Shown: positions 1 to 10,078, counted from the stretch's first letter. The stretch is DNA of 64,000 nucleotides from an uncultured Planctomycetia bacterium (GCA_937871505.1 CALMPF010000065.1:1-64000); one strand, 5' to 3'. Program-made: numbers and translations. The notes: generated by a model from the sequence alone, not told the origin.

Positions 1-182
1 CCCGCCCTCTTCGATCTCCACGCCAACCGCCGTTCCGCCCCGCCGGACGCATCGGTGCGAACCTGCGCCGATGGCACACGGGGGGGCGGGTCAGAGACCC
101 GCCCCTACGCGGGGTTCACGCCTGCGTTCAATCCGAACCGTCGGTTCCCGCCGTGCGGTCGCCGATGGCCCCGACGCCGGAT
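1..182. other. Left edge of window, no gene assigned
   Basis: No start or stop codon decides a gene here. All three forward frames are open from base 1, so a 3' end of an upstream gene cannot be excluded, but no recognisable protein is read. The stretch contains a GGGCGGGTC hairpin repeat and a short direct repeat ('TTCACGCCTGCG' at about 115 and again at about 182), which suggests intergenic repeat sequence downstream of nadD. Confidence 0.4.
84..104. repeat. Dispersed GGGCGGGTC hairpin repeat, copy 1
   Basis: A perfect 9-bp inverted repeat GGGCGGGTC/GACCCGCCC with the 3-nt loop AGA, followed by CCTACG. The same hairpin occurs at 26351-26371, 26415-26435 and 26691-26711 with loops ACA, TTT and AGA. 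It is a dispersed intergenic palindrome. This copy lies 3' of nadD and could act as a transcription stop, although it has no T tract. Confidence 0.75.
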
Positions 183-821
183 TCACGCCTGCGCGGCGTA
201 CAAACCCTGGTCGCGGATGTACGCCGCGACGCGCCCATCGACGATGTCGTCAATCGGCTCGCCGGCGCGGATCCGGCGTCGAACCTCCGAGGAACTCGCT
301 TCGACCGACGGGGCGTCGATCACCCGGTCGAGCCACCAGGAGACACCGCGTGGCGGATGAACACGAGCAAGTTCCTCGGCGAAGGTCTCGCAGCGGTGGG
401 GTGGACGCAACAGCACAACCGGCGTCGCGAGCGCCAGGATGGCCTCGGGCTCACGCCAGCGGGGGAAGGAGAGCGCGGCGTCGGCGCCCATCAGAAGAAG
501 GAGCGGACGTCCTGACGCCGGACCTCGGGCAATCCCGCGCAGCGTGTCGACGGTGTACGACGGCGGCGGACGGTCGAGCTCGATGGTCGAAATCTCGGCC
601 GGGCGATCCTTCGTGGCGCCCTCAAGCGCGAGCCGGAGCATCGCGAGTCGGTCGGCAGCGGGAGCGGGGGGAGCGGCCTTGAGCGGATTGCCGGCCGCCG
701 GAATGAAGATGACGCGTTCGGCGTCGAGCTGCCGCGCGACAAGGAGCGGCAGTTCGATGTGGGCGCGCTGAGGCGGATCGAAGGTTCCGCCGAAGAGGAG
801 GATGGGAGCGGTCGACGTCAT
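183..821 (-). CDS. nadD: Nicotinate-nucleotide adenylyltransferase
   Basis: Transfers AMP from ATP to nicotinate mononucleotide to make deamido-NAD in cytoplasmic NAD synthesis. The 212-aa product opens with the nucleotidyltransferase motif GGTFDPPQRAH, where the family has GGTFDPxHxxH, so the second His of the usual pair is Ala-His shifted. It carries the family C-terminal motif (SSSEVRRRI) near residue 186. Length is normal for NadD. I chose the ATG at 821 over a longer open frame because the family fold begins there and because this ATG overlaps the stop of the upstream phosphorylase gene in an ATGA junction, implying translational coupling. The fold, length and motifs make the call secure. 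Confidence 0.9.
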   Translation of the reverse strand: MTSTAPILLFGGTFDPPQRAHIELPLLVARQLDAERVIFIPAAGNPLKAAPPAPAADRLAMLRLALEGATKDRPAEISTIELDRPPPSYTVDTLRGIARGPASGRPLLLLMGADAALSFPRWREPEAILALATPVVLLRPPHRCETFAEELARVHPPRGVSWWLDRVIDAPSVEASSSEVRRRIRAGEPIDDIVDGRVAAYIRDQGLYAAQA

Positions 822-1582
822 GCTCGATCGAGGGTCCCATTGCGGTCTCCGCCGGCGGTGGTGGCTTCCACACCGTTCAGCACCGCATTCACAAGGTCGG
901 CGATGGAGCGCAGCGCCCGTCTTGAGTGCCGGGCCAGTGCAGGGAGCGCGGTCATGAGCGAGGGACGCCGCGCGATCGATGCGAGCAGCGCCGACCAGGA
1001 CATGGCTCCCGTCGCCGTGATCCACTGCATCGCCTCGACGGGCAGTTCATCATCGGGTCCGTCGCTCACTCCACGGACGATGACCCAGGGCAGCCCCTTT
1101 CGTTCCGCGGCCTCGACGAAGGGAAGGGACTCCATGTCGACGAGGGTTGCAGCGGGATTCTTCGACGCGAGCGATCGTTTGGCGTCCAGGGTCGCGGCCG
1201 GCGCGTCCACGCAGACGAGTGAACCGGGAGAGACCGTGAGCATCGGAGGCAGCGGATGGGAACAGGTGGCGCGCAATCGACCGTCCTCATCGAAGACGCG
1301 TGTGACCGCGAACGCCGCGCCTGCCGCCGAAGGAGTGCGGAGGCCTCCCGCGGTTCCGGCGAGGATCAGGAGATCCCCCGATGCAGCTTCCCGCTCGATC
1401 CACCGTGCCGGACCATCCCTCGGACCGACGACGATCGGAGTGGGGGCGCCGCTTCCCGGGGCAAGTCCGAAAGGGGGGTGGTGGCCGCGGGCCCGCATCG
1501 CCTTCGCAATCCCCCTGGCCTCCACGCGCAGCGGCACCAGCAGTCGCGGACGCAGAGCAACAGCGGGACGCTCCGGCGTCAT
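818..1582 (-). CDS. Nucleoside phosphorylase-family protein (MTA/SAH nucleosidase or HpnG-like)
   Basis: A 254-aa PNP/UDP-phosphorylase-fold protein. The clearest signature is the C-terminal block 'VDMES' followed by 'VIVRGVSDG', the substrate-binding Glu and active-site Asp regions of the MTA/SAH nucleosidase, futalosine hydrolase and hopanoid-associated phosphorylase (HpnG) group. The N-terminal glycine-rich phosphate loop is weak, so the exact reaction cannot be read from sequence. It starts 8 nt after the typA stop and overlaps nadD by 4 nt (ATGA), so the three genes probably form one transcript, typA-phosphorylase-nadD. The family assignment is fairly sure, the substrate is not. Confidence 0.7.
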   Translation of the reverse strand: MTPERPAVALRPRLLVPLRVEARGIAKAMRARGHHPPFGLAPGSGAPTPIVVGPRDGPARWIEREAASGDLLILAGTAGGLRTPSAAGAAFAVTRVFDEDGRLRATCSHPLPPMLTVSPGSLVCVDAPAATLDAKRSLASKNPAATLVDMESLPFVEAAERKGLPWVIVRGVSDGPDDELPVEAMQWITATGAMSWSALLASIARRPSLMTALPALARHSRRALRSIADLVNAVLNGVEATTAGGDRNGTLDRA

Positions 1583-1590
1583 CTCCACAC

Positions 1591-3459
1591 CTACGACGCC
1601 CGGTCCCGCGCCGCCCGGTCGAAGCGGCGGCGCTCGGCTTCCTTGAGGCGGCGCTTGCGCATGCGGATCGAGAGCGGCGTGATCTCCACCAGCTCGTCGT
1701 CCTCGATGTACTCCAGCGCCGCCTCGAGACTCATCGTCCGCGCCGACTTGAGAACGACCGTCGCGTCCTTGCTCGCCGCGCGGAAGTTCGTGAGCTGCTT
1801 GAGCTTCACGACGTTGACGTCGAGGTCGTTCTCGCGGTTGTGCTCGCCGACGATCATCCCCTCGTAGACCTTGTCGCCCGGCCGGACGAACATCACGCCG
1901 CGGTCCGCGAGGCCTTCGAGGGCATACATCGTGGCTCCGCCGGACTCGATCGCGGTCATCACGCCGGTTCCGCGGCGGCGATCCCCGCCCGGCCGAACCG
2001 GCGCGTACCGGGCGAAGGTGTGATGCATGATCGCCTCGCCGCCCGTGACGTTGAGCAGCCGCGTGCGCATCCCGATGAGGCCGCGCGCGGGGATCTCGGC
2101 TTCGATGTGCATCCGTCCGCCTCGGGCCTCCATCTTGGTGACCTCGCCGCCGCGCCCGCCGAGGAGCTCGAGCGCGGCGCCCATGCCCGCGGCTGAGACG
2201 TCGAGGGAGAGCCTCTCGATCGGCTCGCAGCGGACCCCGTCGATCTCGCGCTCGATCACTTCCGGGCGCCCGACCGTCAGCTCGTACCCCTCGCGGCGCA
2301 TGTTCTCGAGGAGCACGCCCAGATGCAGCAGCCCGCGGCCGGAGACGCGGAACTCGTCGGCGCTCTCGCCATCGGCGACCCGCAGGGCGACGTTGGACTG
2401 GAGCTCGCGCATCAGCCGTTCGCGGATCTGGCGGCTGGTGACGAACTTCCCCTCCTTGCCGTTGAAGGGGCTGTCGTTGATCCTGAAGACCATGTGCATG
2501 GTCGGCTCGTCGACATGCACGCGCTCCAGCGGCCGGGGATGCTCGAAGTGGCAGATCGTGTCGCCGATGTCGATCTCGGCGATCCCTTCGATCGCGCAGA
2601 GGTCGCCCGCCTTCACGGCGCCGGCGTCGATGCGGCCGAGCCCCTCGAACCGCAGGACGCGCTGAACCCGTCCGCGCTTCGTCAGCCCGTCCGCCTTGCA
2701 GATGGCCACGGGCATCCCCGATGCGAACGCGCCCGCGGTCACCCTTCCGATGGCGATCCGGCCGGTGTAGTCGGAGTAATCGAGGTTGGTGACGAGCATC
2801 TGCGGCGGCTCGTCGGGCGCTCCGGCGGGGGGCGGGACCACGTCGACGACGACGCGGAAGAGATCGTCGACGTCGTCGGGGTGCTCGCCGTCCGGCCCGG
2901 GGGGCGCGCTCGAGGCCCAGCCGTCCCGTCCGGATGCGTAGATGACCGGAAAGTCCAGCGCCTGATCGCCGGCGCCGAGATCGACGAGGAGATCGAAGAC
3001 CTCGTTGACGACCTCCTGAACGCGGGCCTCGGGTCGATCGCACTTGTTGACCACGACGATCAGGCGAAGGCCCAGCTCCAGCGCCTTGCCGAGGACGAAC
3101 CGCGTCTGCGGCATCGGACCGTCCATGGCGTCGACGAGAAGCAGGGCGCCATCGGCCATCCGCAGGACGCGCTCGACCTCGCCCCCGAAGTCGGCGTGGC
3201 CGGGGGTGTCGATGATGTTGATCCGGAAGACCTCCCCTTCGCGCGGGCCGCGCCGGATGCGGTAGGTGACGGCGCAGTTCTTCGCGAGGATGGTGATCCC
3301 GCGCTCGCGCTCGAGCGGGTTGCTGTCCATGATGCACTCCGGCGTCTCGGCGTCGGTGCGCATCGTGCCCGATTGGCGCAGCATCGCGTCGACGAGCGTC
3401 GTCTTCCCGTGGTCGACGTGGGCGATGATGGCGATGTTGCGAAGCTCGGAGAGATGCAT
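1591..3459 (-). CDS. typA: Ribosome-associated GTPase TypA/BipA
   Basis: A translational GTPase of the EF-G/LepA superfamily that binds the 70S ribosome and supports ribosome assembly and stress or cold adaptation. The 622-aa protein shows the P-loop AHVDHGKTT near residue 13, the switch II motif [14 protein letters not shown], the G4 motif NKCDR, and the TypA-specific C-terminal region with [11 protein letters not shown] and a trimmed EF-G domain V. An inserted acidic loop (about 25 residues, '[12 protein letters not shown]') lies in the G-domain-to-domain-II region, a common place for lineage variation. The start at 3459 begins right at the conserved N terminus. It is the first gene of the minus-strand typA-phosphorylase-nadD group. 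Confidence 0.95.
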   Translation of the reverse strand: MHLSELRNIAIIAHVDHGKTTLVDAMLRQSGTMRTDAETPECIMDSNPLERERGITILAKNCAVTYRIRRGPREGEVFRINIIDTPGHADFGGEVERVLRMADGALLLVDAMDGPMPQTRFVLGKALELGLRLIVVVNKCDRPEARVQEVVNEVFDLLVDLGAGDQALDFPVIYASGRDGWASSAPPGPDGEHPDDVDDLFRVVVDVVPPPAGAPDEPPQMLVTNLDYSDYTGRIAIGRVTAGAFASGMPVAICKADGLTKRGRVQRVLRFEGLGRIDAGAVKAGDLCAIEGIAEIDIGDTICHFEHPRPLERVHVDEPTMHMVFRINDSPFNGKEGKFVTSRQIRERLMRELQSNVALRVADGESADEFRVSGRGLLHLGVLLENMRREGYELTVGRPEVIEREIDGVRCEPIERLSLDVSAAGMGAALELLGGRGGEVTKMEARGGRMHIEAEIPARGLIGMRTRLLNVTGGEAIMHHTFARYAPVRPGGDRRRGTGVMTAIESGGATMYALEGLADRGVMFVRPGDKVYEGMIVGEHNRENDLDVNVVKLKQLTNFRAASKDATVVLKSARTMSLEAALEYIEDDELVEITPLSIRMRKRRLKEAERRRFDRAARDRAS

Positions 3460-3640
3460 GGCGATCGGACCGCGGCGGCGACTGGGGAGCGGGGCGAGGA
3501 GGGCGCCATCCACCTTGCGCTCGCAGCGGCTGGGAGCGTTGCCGCGGCGAGCGGAGGACGGCGTTGCAGCGGCAGGGCGGCGACGGCGCTGCCGGAAGCG
3601 CAGCGACGACGCAACGTGCCGGACGCTGCGTCGTCGCGGA

Positions 3641-3715
3641 TGACCCCAACGGGATTCGAACCCGTGTTACAGCCTTGAAAGGGCCGTGTCCTGGACCAGA
3701 CTAGACGATGGGGCC
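3641..3715 (-). tRNA. tRNA-Glu (anticodon TTC)
   Basis: Read on the minus strand, the 75-nt sequence begins GGCCCCATCGTCTAG and folds into a cloverleaf. Acceptor stem GGCCCCA pairs with TGGGGTC (one G-T pair), the anticodon loop is CTTTCAA (anticodon TTC), and the T arm is ACGGG-TTCGAAT-CCCGT. The discriminator is A and no CCA is encoded. The sequence is close to bacterial tRNA-Glu. Confidence 0.95.
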
Positions 3716-3850
3716 GTCGGGTGTGCCGCAACCGACCGTCGAGCCTCTGCCGAGGCGGTCGAGCGCGGGGGGTCTGGAAAAGAGCGGGGATAGTAGCGTC
3801 CGGACGGGGCGCCGGTTCGCGGCTCCGGACCACGTACACTCGCGGCCATC

Positions 3851-5137
3851 ATGGCGACGATCGTGCAGAAGTTCGGCGGCACCAGCGTCGGCGACCCGGA
3901 GCGGATCCGGCGCTGCGCCGAGCGCGTCGCGACGACGCGCCGGGCCGGCCACGCGGTGGTCGTCGTCGTCTCGGCGATGGGTCACGCGACCGACGAGCTC
4001 ATCGAGCTCGCCGGGAAGGTCTGCGAAGCGCCGAGCCGCCGCGAGATGGACATGCTCCTCGCGACCGGCGAGCAGGTCTCGATCGCGCTGATGGCGATGG
4101 CCCTCGGTCGCCTCGGCGTGGAGGCGACGAGCATGACCGGCGGCCAGCTCGGCATCCGCACCGACGACGCCCACGGAAGGGCCCGGATCGTCTCGATCGA
4201 CGCGGCGCGGATCCGCGCCGAGCTCGACGCCGGACGCGTCGTCGTCGCCGCGGGGTTCCAGGGAGTCACGGCGCGCGGCGAGATCACGACGCTCGGCCGC
4301 GGCGGGAGCGACACGACCGCGGTGGCGATCGCGGCGGCGCTCGATGTCGGCGGGCACGGCGGAGAGGAGGGGGGTCTCTGCGAGATCTACACCGACGTCG
4401 ACGGCGTCTACACCGCCGACCCGCGGCTGGTCGCCAGCGCGTCCAAGATCATCCGCATCAGCTACGAGGAGATGCTCGAGCTGGCGGCGCTCGGCGCGGG
4501 GGTGATGCACGCCCGCGCCGTGATGTTCGGACAGAAGTACGGCGTGCCGATCCACGTCCGGCACAGCCAGCGGCCGGAGAACGGAACCCTGATCGTCGAG
4601 GAGACCCCTGAGATGGAAGATTCCCCCGTCGTCGGCGTGGCGCTCAAGGCCGATCTCGGCCGCGTGAGCCTGAGGCGCATTCCCAGCCGCATCGGCGTGC
4701 AGGGCGAGATCTTCGCCGCCATCGCCAATGCCAACGTGATGGTCGACGACATCATCCAGACGGAGTTCGGCGACACCGCGCACATCTCCTTCACCGTCGA
4801 CCACGCAGATCTCGCGGAAGTCAAGAGCGTCGCGGCGCGCGTGCTCGAGACGCTCGGCACCGGCGAGCTCGCGGTCGAGATCGGGCTGGCCAAGGTGAGC
4901 GCCGTCGGCACCGGAATGAAGAGCCACACCGGCGTCGCCAGCGGCATGTTCACCGCGCTCGGCGAGGCCGGCATCCCGATCCAGAACATCACCACCAGCG
5001 AGATCAAGATTTCCTGCATCGTCCCCCGCGAGCACGGCAAGCGCGCCCTCCAGGTGGTCCACGACGCCTTCGGCCTCGGCCCCGACGGCCCCGGAGTCGG
5101 CAGCGTGGAAGCCACGAAGGCCGCACGCGGCGCGTAA
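3851..5137 (+). CDS. lysC: Aspartate kinase
   Basis: Phosphorylates L-aspartate, the first step of the Lys/Thr/Met (and diaminopimelate) pathway. The 428-aa protein has the N-terminal amino-acid kinase fold with the motif KFGGTS at residues 7-12, the substrate region ATGEQVS, and the catalytic-loop signature GRGGSDTTA. Two ACT domains from about residue 265 to the end would bind the feedback inhibitor; 'NVMVDDIIQ' and 'NITTSEIKISC' mark the effector sites. This is the short bacterial class, with no homoserine dehydrogenase fusion. It starts 135 nt after the tRNA gene on the opposite strand and stands alone. Confidence 0.95.
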   Translation: MATIVQKFGGTSVGDPERIRRCAERVATTRRAGHAVVVVVSAMGHATDELIELAGKVCEAPSRREMDMLLATGEQVSIALMAMALGRLGVEATSMTGGQLGIRTDDAHGRARIVSIDAARIRAELDAGRVVVAAGFQGVTARGEITTLGRGGSDTTAVAIAAALDVGGHGGEEGGLCEIYTDVDGVYTADPRLVASASKIIRISYEEMLELAALGAGVMHARAVMFGQKYGVPIHVRHSQRPENGTLIVEETPEMEDSPVVGVALKADLGRVSLRRIPSRIGVQGEIFAAIANANVMVDDIIQTEFGDTAHISFTVDHADLAEVKSVAARVLETLGTGELAVEIGLAKVSAVGTGMKSHTGVASGMFTALGEAGIPIQNITTSEIKISCIVPREHGKRALQVVHDAFGLGPDGPGVGSVEATKAARGA

Positions 5138-5500
5138 GCGAGCAAAGCCCGGTCGCATCGGCGTCCCGCCGATGGTCGCGTGAGCGTCCAGACCACGCCG
5201 CCGACAGTCCCACGATTTCAAGGGCAGGATGCCTGCGGAACCACGCGCAAGACGGGCGTGCCACCCACCGAGAGCCTCAGCGGTTCGCTCCCACGCGAGG
5301 CCGCGCTCGGCGCCTCATCGATGTTTCCCACATTTCGCCGGGCGCCGACGGTCCAAAGTTCGCATCCTCTGCTGACCCCATCGGTTTCGTGGCGTGCCCG
5401 CGCCTTCGGCGCGGGCTCGTGGCAGGCTGCTGGGCACACTCGTTCACCACTGCGCACCGGCGCGGCCCTCCTCAGCGCCGACCCACCTGAGCCCACCCCG
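5138..5500. other. Intergenic region with GC hairpin
   Basis: About 360 bases between lysC and a secreted protein, with no convincing gene. It contains a perfect hairpin at 5396-5416 (GCCCGCGCC, loop TTC, GGCGCGGGC) without a T tract. The hairpin lies about 85 nt before the next start codon, so it could be a terminator-like or 5'UTR element. No clear promoter was recognised. Confidence 0.5.
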
Positions 5501-6577
5501 ATGATCCACCGCCATCGATCGCCTTTCCTCGCCATCGCCCTGATCGCTGCGCTGCCGGCGGGCACCGCCGCCGCGCAGAGCGTCCCCGGATTCGTCGTGA
5601 GCACGTACGCTCCGGACGTCCCCGGGCCGGTCCATCTCGCCTTCGCGCCGGACGGAACGCTCTACTGCGGCCGCGACTTCTCGACGACCGGGAGCATCAC
5701 GCCACAGCGTCTCACCCGAATCGGACCTGGCGGGGCGCCGGTCGAGGACTACGGAATCGACCCGACGCCGGATCCCGATCCGGCGGTCGTCGATGTCCTC
5801 GGTCTCGCCTCCGGTGTCCCGGGGAGCGTGCTGACCGGAGGCGTGAAGGTCTTTCCCTCGGTGGGATCGATCAGCGCCGTCAGGCCGGATCAGAGCGTCG
5901 TCGAGCTCTGGTCCTCGAACGAGTGGCCGAACCCGGGCGAGATGAAGTTCGACGTCGACGGCCGACTCGTCTTCGTGGATCTGGAACTGCGGAATGTCTG
6001 GCAGGTGATCCCCGGCGGGGCACCGACGCTCCTTGCGGGGATGCCGGGCAATCTCCAGCCAAGTCACCTCGCGATCGCTCCGGATGGTCGGCTCCTCGTG
6101 AGCACCATCACCGGCCCGGTCGTCGAGTTGGCCTCCGATGGCACGCTGCTGAATGCCGCCTATGCGGCGTTCCCCGCCCGCGTAGCGATCGAGTTCGGTC
6201 CGGGGGGACAGTGGGGAACAGACCTCTACGCGCTCCGCCTCGCGGCTGGCACGCTCCATCGAGTCTCTCCCGGCGGCACGATCACCCAGGTCGGCAGCGG
6301 CTTCGGCGGCTCGCCGTTCGACATCGCCTTCGGGCCGGACGGACGACTCCACGTCTCGAGAATTACCGCGAGCGACGTGCTCGTGATCGAGCCGGAAGCG
6401 TGCTCCTGCAATCCCGCCAAACCCGAGGACCTCGATTGCAGCGGCACCGTCGACGGCGGTGACCTCGGACTCCTCCTCGGTGCCTGGGGCAGCGGGGAGT
6501 GCGCGGCCGACCTCGACGGAAGCGGTGTGGTCGATGGCGCCGACCTCGGCATCCTGCTCGGCGCGTGGGGGACCTGA
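5501..6577 (+). CDS. Secreted NHL/SMP-30-like repeat protein with dockerin-like C terminus
   Basis: A 358-aa predicted exported protein. Residues 1-28 form a signal peptide (basic start, hydrophobic core, cleavage near AAAQS). The middle part has six or so repeats resembling the 'LAFAPDGTLYC' and 'IAFGPDGRLHVS' blades of NHL or gluconolactonase-like beta-propellers. The last 50 residues are two EF-hand-like dockerin segments (DCSGTVDGGDLGLLLGAWG and DLDGSGVVDGADLGILLGAWG), the usual C-terminal tag of secreted Phycisphaerae proteins. I took the ATG at 5501 because the signal peptide begins there; the open frame extends further upstream without support. Substrate and role are unknown. It faces the next gene convergently. 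Confidence 0.75.
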   Translation: MIHRHRSPFLAIALIAALPAGTAAAQSVPGFVVSTYAPDVPGPVHLAFAPDGTLYCGRDFSTTGSITPQRLTRIGPGGAPVEDYGIDPTPDPDPAVVDVLGLASGVPGSVLTGGVKVFPSVGSISAVRPDQSVVELWSSNEWPNPGEMKFDVDGRLVFVDLELRNVWQVIPGGAPTLLAGMPGNLQPSHLAIAPDGRLLVSTITGPVVELASDGTLLNAAYAAFPARVAIEFGPGGQWGTDLYALRLAAGTLHRVSPGGTITQVGSGFGGSPFDIAFGPDGRLHVSRITASDVLVIEPEACSCNPAKPEDLDCSGTVDGGDLGLLLGAWGSGECAADLDGSGVVDGADLGILLGAWGT

Positions 6578-6669
6578 GGTGTTCGCCGCGGTGCGGAAGG
6601 GGCGCTGGAGTGCTCAACGTCGTCGACGCGGCCGCGGGTTGCTGAGCGAGAGGCCCTCCCGGAGATGAG

Positions 6670-9411
6670 TCAGATCCCCCATGCCGCCAGGAGCAGACCA
6701 AGATCGGCGGCATCGACTACGCCGCTCCCATCGAGATCCCCGAGGCCCCGCTTTCCCCACTGATTGAGCAGGATCCCGAGATCGGCGCCGTCGACCACGC
6801 CGTCTCCATTGAGATCGCCGAAGACGTGCGGCGGCATCGGGGCGCACTCCCTCCAGAGCGAGATGCGTGCATCGCCTGCGGGCGATCGTTGAAAGGTGCC
6901 GCCGATGTAAACGGACCGATCGCCCGCGTCGTTGGTCCGGATGATGGCGGTGCTGACGACCTGGGATTGGCCTCCTGGGAACCCCGGGGCGAGCGAACTC
7001 CACTGCACCCCATTCCACTTCCCGACGCGAAGAATCGACGTGCCTCCGACACCGGTGGAGGTGAACTCACCGACGGCGTAGAGCGACGGTGCGCCGTCGT
7101 CGTTCGAGACCGCGAGCCCGTACACCGCGGCATTCACCCCGTTGTTCGCTCCCACGAGAAGCGGCGTCCACTGGGCTCCGTCCCAGCGGGCGATGCGGTT
7201 GAGCGTCTGACCGCCCGCGCTCGTGAACGTTCCCCCGACGTAGAGGGCGGGTCCGGTTCCGTCGTCGAAGACCGCCAGCGCCCGCACGTCGCCATTGGAC
7301 AGGCCGCCGCCGACGCTCGACCAGGCGGTGCCGTCCCAGCGTGCGATCCCGATCGTGCCCGGAATCCCCGGCGACGGGCCGACGCTTGAGAAGTTTCCGC
7401 CGACGTAGAGGGCCGGTCCGCTGCCGTCGTCAAACGACACCATCGTGTAGACGACCATTGATGTGGAGGTCGACGTGATCCCGCCTCCGACCGGGTGCCA
7501 CTGCGTGCCATCCCACCGCGCAATGCGGTTGACCACGGTTCCGTTGGAGTTGTTGAAGATCCCGCCCGCGTAGAGCGATGGACCGCCTGGTCGGCCACCG
7601 ACTTCATGCTCCGCCGCCAGCGCCGGCGCGTCGCACGCGCCGACCCCGAGGCCATCGTCGAAAAGAGCCAGCGTGTAGACGATTCCCGCGGTCCCGTTCT
7701 GATCGAGCCCGCTGCCGAACGTCGACCACGTCGAGCCGTCGAAACGAGCGACTCGTTTCGCGGGGAGGTCCCCGATGGTCGTGAACGAGCCGGCCACCAG
7801 AAGCGAAGCGTCGCCGCACTCGGGGTCGTCGACGGGCACGAGCGACAGGACGGTGCTGTTGGGCGAACCGACTTCATGCCAGCGTTCGCCATCCCAGCGC
7901 GCAAGGCGGCCCACCGCCTCGCTCCCGAAGTGGGTGAACGCGCCTCCTGCATACAGCGCGGGTCCGTCCGGCCCACCGTCATCGAAGAAGCTCAGGGTGC
8001 GGACTCCGTCACTCAGTCCGGCGCCGAGGGTCGACCACGACTCTCCGTCCCATGCGGCGATGCGGGATGCGGGGAGCGGACCGGCGCTGTTGAATGAGCC
8101 CATGACGATGAGCTGTGGAGTGCCTCCCTGAAGCTCGACCGATCCGAGTCCTTGAACGATCTCATCGGGTCCGCCGCCCACGGTCTGCCACCCTGAGCCG
8201 GTCCAGCGTGCCAGACGATCGACCGTGCCTCCCTCGGCGACCTCGAAACTCCCGCCGACAAAGACCTGTGGCCCGGATCCGAACCCCTCGTCGAAGACCT
8301 CGATGGCGTGCACCGTGTCATCCGTCCCGCCAATTCCGGTTCCGATCGCGACCCAGCCATCCTTGAGCGTCCATCGCGCCACGCGCTCGCCGGGGGACTC
8401 GTCGATGTACCGAAAGCCGCCCGCGACGTAGAGGGCCGCTTCCTCCGTCTGCGTTCCATCCACGACCTTGATCGCGTACACCGAGCCTGTGTTGATCGTC
8501 GGGAACCACGTGAAGTTCGCGCCCGCGTCTGACCAGTTCGCACCGTCGAATCGCGCCAGGCCCTTGGCTTGTTGAATTTGGAACGGCAGATTGAACGCTC
8601 CCTGGAAGGTTCCGGCGACATAGAGCAGTGGACCTATCCCGCTCCCGTCATCAAAGACCGCAAGATCATGAACCGGCCCTCCGCTAAGACCGCAGCAGCC
8701 CTGCTCGCCGAATGGGCCCAGTCCGGACCAGACGCTTCCGTCCCACCGCGCGATCTGGAAAAACGGCCCGAAACCATCGCCAAGGAACTGAAACTCGCCG
8801 CCGGCGTAAAGTCGCCGACCGAAGACCGGATCTTCGTACCCGACAAGGGCGTTGACCGGAAGCGCAAATCCGGGTCCGACGGGCTGCCAGAGCGCCCCAT
8901 CCCACCGCGCGATGTTGTTGACCACGGTTCCATCGCCCGTCTTCGTGAATTCGCCGCCGGCATAAAGCAATGGGCCAGCACCGAGGCCGTCGTCGTACAC
9001 GGTCAGCGCGCGCACGGTTCCCGCCAACCCGCTCCCGACGGCGCTCCAGGCCGTTCCGTCCCACCGCGCGATCCCGTTCACTTCCACGCCGTTCGCCCAC
9101 GTGAATCTCCCGCCGACGTACAGCGCCGGTCCGCTTCCGTCGTCATGCACGAGCGCGCAGCGGGTGCTCACTGCGCCGGGACCCGTGACCCCGGAGACTC
9201 CGCCGAAGGTCGGGATCCAGCCACCCTCGCACACATCACCATCCGCTGCCCCCAGCTTCCATCGATCGCTTGCATCGCGGAGCGACTCGACCCGCTGGAT
9301 TGATCCCGCTTCGGTCCCAGCAGAGAACTGAGCCGACGATGGGGAGGCGACACCCCCCGCGCACGCCGCAAGAACGATCCAGAGGCCGCGAGGGCGAAGT
9401 GGGGGGGGCAT
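6670..9411 (-). CDS. Secreted multi-repeat beta-propeller-like protein with dockerin-like C terminus
   Basis: A 913-aa exported protein with a signal peptide (residues 1-28, ending near SPSSAQF). Most of it is about twelve tandem repeats of roughly 60 residues built on 'IARWDGTxWxxVGxG', 'VxALxVFDDGxGxGPxLYVGG' and 'FxxxG'. This looks like a Kelch- or propeller-type array of the kind common in planctomycete surface proteins. The C terminus has two dockerin-like loops (GDLNGDGVVDGADLGILL and GDLDGSGVVDAADLGLLL). The function is unknown; the repeats suggest a surface adhesion or structural role. It is convergent with the previous secreted gene and divergent from the truncated gene copy at 9827. 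The ATG at 9411 was chosen because it opens the signal peptide. Confidence 0.75.
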   Translation of the reverse strand: MPPPLRPRGLWIVLAACAGGVASPSSAQFSAGTEAGSIQRVESLRDASDRWKLGAADGDVCEGGWIPTFGGVSGVTGPGAVSTRCALVHDDGSGPALYVGGRFTWANGVEVNGIARWDGTAWSAVGSGLAGTVRALTVYDDGLGAGPLLYAGGEFTKTGDGTVVNNIARWDGALWQPVGPGFALPVNALVGYEDPVFGRRLYAGGEFQFLGDGFGPFFQIARWDGSVWSGLGPFGEQGCCGLSGGPVHDLAVFDDGSGIGPLLYVAGTFQGAFNLPFQIQQAKGLARFDGANWSDAGANFTWFPTINTGSVYAIKVVDGTQTEEAALYVAGGFRYIDESPGERVARWTLKDGWVAIGTGIGGTDDTVHAIEVFDEGFGSGPQVFVGGSFEVAEGGTVDRLARWTGSGWQTVGGGPDEIVQGLGSVELQGGTPQLIVMGSFNSAGPLPASRIAAWDGESWSTLGAGLSDGVRTLSFFDDGGPDGPALYAGGAFTHFGSEAVGRLARWDGERWHEVGSPNSTVLSLVPVDDPECGDASLLVAGSFTTIGDLPAKRVARFDGSTWSTFGSGLDQNGTAGIVYTLALFDDGLGVGACDAPALAAEHEVGGRPGGPSLYAGGIFNNSNGTVVNRIARWDGTQWHPVGGGITSTSTSMVVYTMVSFDDGSGPALYVGGNFSSVGPSPGIPGTIGIARWDGTAWSSVGGGLSNGDVRALAVFDDGTGPALYVGGTFTSAGGQTLNRIARWDGAQWTPLLVGANNGVNAAVYGLAVSNDDGAPSLYAVGEFTSTGVGGTSILRVGKWNGVQWSSLAPGFPGGQSQVVSTAIIRTNDAGDRSVYIGGTFQRSPAGDARISLWRECAPMPPHVFGDLNGDGVVDGADLGILLNQWGKRGLGDLDGSGVVDAADLGLLLAAWGI

Positions 9412-9588
9412 TGGGCCAGCATAGCGAGCGCCGTTGCGAGCCGGACTGCACCGAGACGCTGACCGGTCCCTGCAGCGCATCAGCGACACTCGGTCGCAGC
9501 GGCGTCCCGCCCAGGATCTCGAGGGCGTCCCGCCCGCGAGCTTGGGGCGGCACGAGCCAGATCGCTCCCGACCGACCACGAACGCGCA

Positions 9589-10078
9589 CTGCGGGCGACC
9601 CCGCGCCGGTCGGTGGCTGGATCGCGCTTTCCTCTTGCGCGATCTGAGCGCGGTTTCGCTTGCGACCCGCCGCGAGCGCGCGATACCTTCCGGCGGAGCG
9701 TCGGGAGAGAGCCCGTGAAGCGGTTGGCGGTCGGGTGTGACAGGCCTGTGCCGACTCGCCGGTCGTGCCCCGCCAAGCGATGACCAGTACCGCAATGCAA
9801 TGTCCGATCGTCTGGAGGAGATCGCGATGAGCCCAGCATCCGCCGATGTGGGGCAGACGCGTCGCCCCGCGGCGAGCCTGCGTCCCGGCGCCGTCCTGAC
9901 GTTGCTTTTCGTCGTGATGGCGGCGTGCGCCGGCCGCGCTTCTGCACAGGGCGTCGTGCTCGCGGGAGAGGATCTGAGGACGGGCAGCGTCGTCGCGACC
10001 GTCTCCGGACAGCCCCCGCAGTCGGCGAGCTTCTCCATCGTCCCGGAGACCGCCGTCTCGCTCGTCGACTTCACCGAG
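9589..10078 (+). repeat. Island-flanking direct repeat, left copy
   Basis: These 490 bases are nearly identical to 32058-32707 in the same orientation. They share the upstream region, the ribosome binding site GGAGGAG and the first 84 codons of the secreted protein encoded at 32456. Only a few substitutions separate the copies, plus the loss here of most of a 15-bp minisatellite. Similarity stops abruptly at both ends. The two copies bracket the whole CRISPR island. Confidence 0.9.
9827..10078 (+). pseudogene. Truncated 5' fragment of the secreted lectin-like gene
   Basis: The ATG at 9827, with GGAGGAG seven bases upstream, begins a reading frame identical to the gene at 32456 except for residue 2 (Ser for Asn) and a few codons at the end. 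It covers the signal peptide (core LTLLFVVMAACAGRASAQG) and about 84 codons. After 10078 similarity is lost; the frame runs on to 10474 with low-complexity Arg/Ala/Ser-rich sequence that matches nothing recognisable. This is the broken copy left at the island's left edge. It might still be translated into a short exported peptide. Confidence 0.8.

Noticed and set aside
818..3649. A 943-aa minus-strand open frame
   Set aside because: Its N-terminal two thirds are the antisense-frame shadow of typA; only the C-terminal 254 codons (818-1582) form a real protein.
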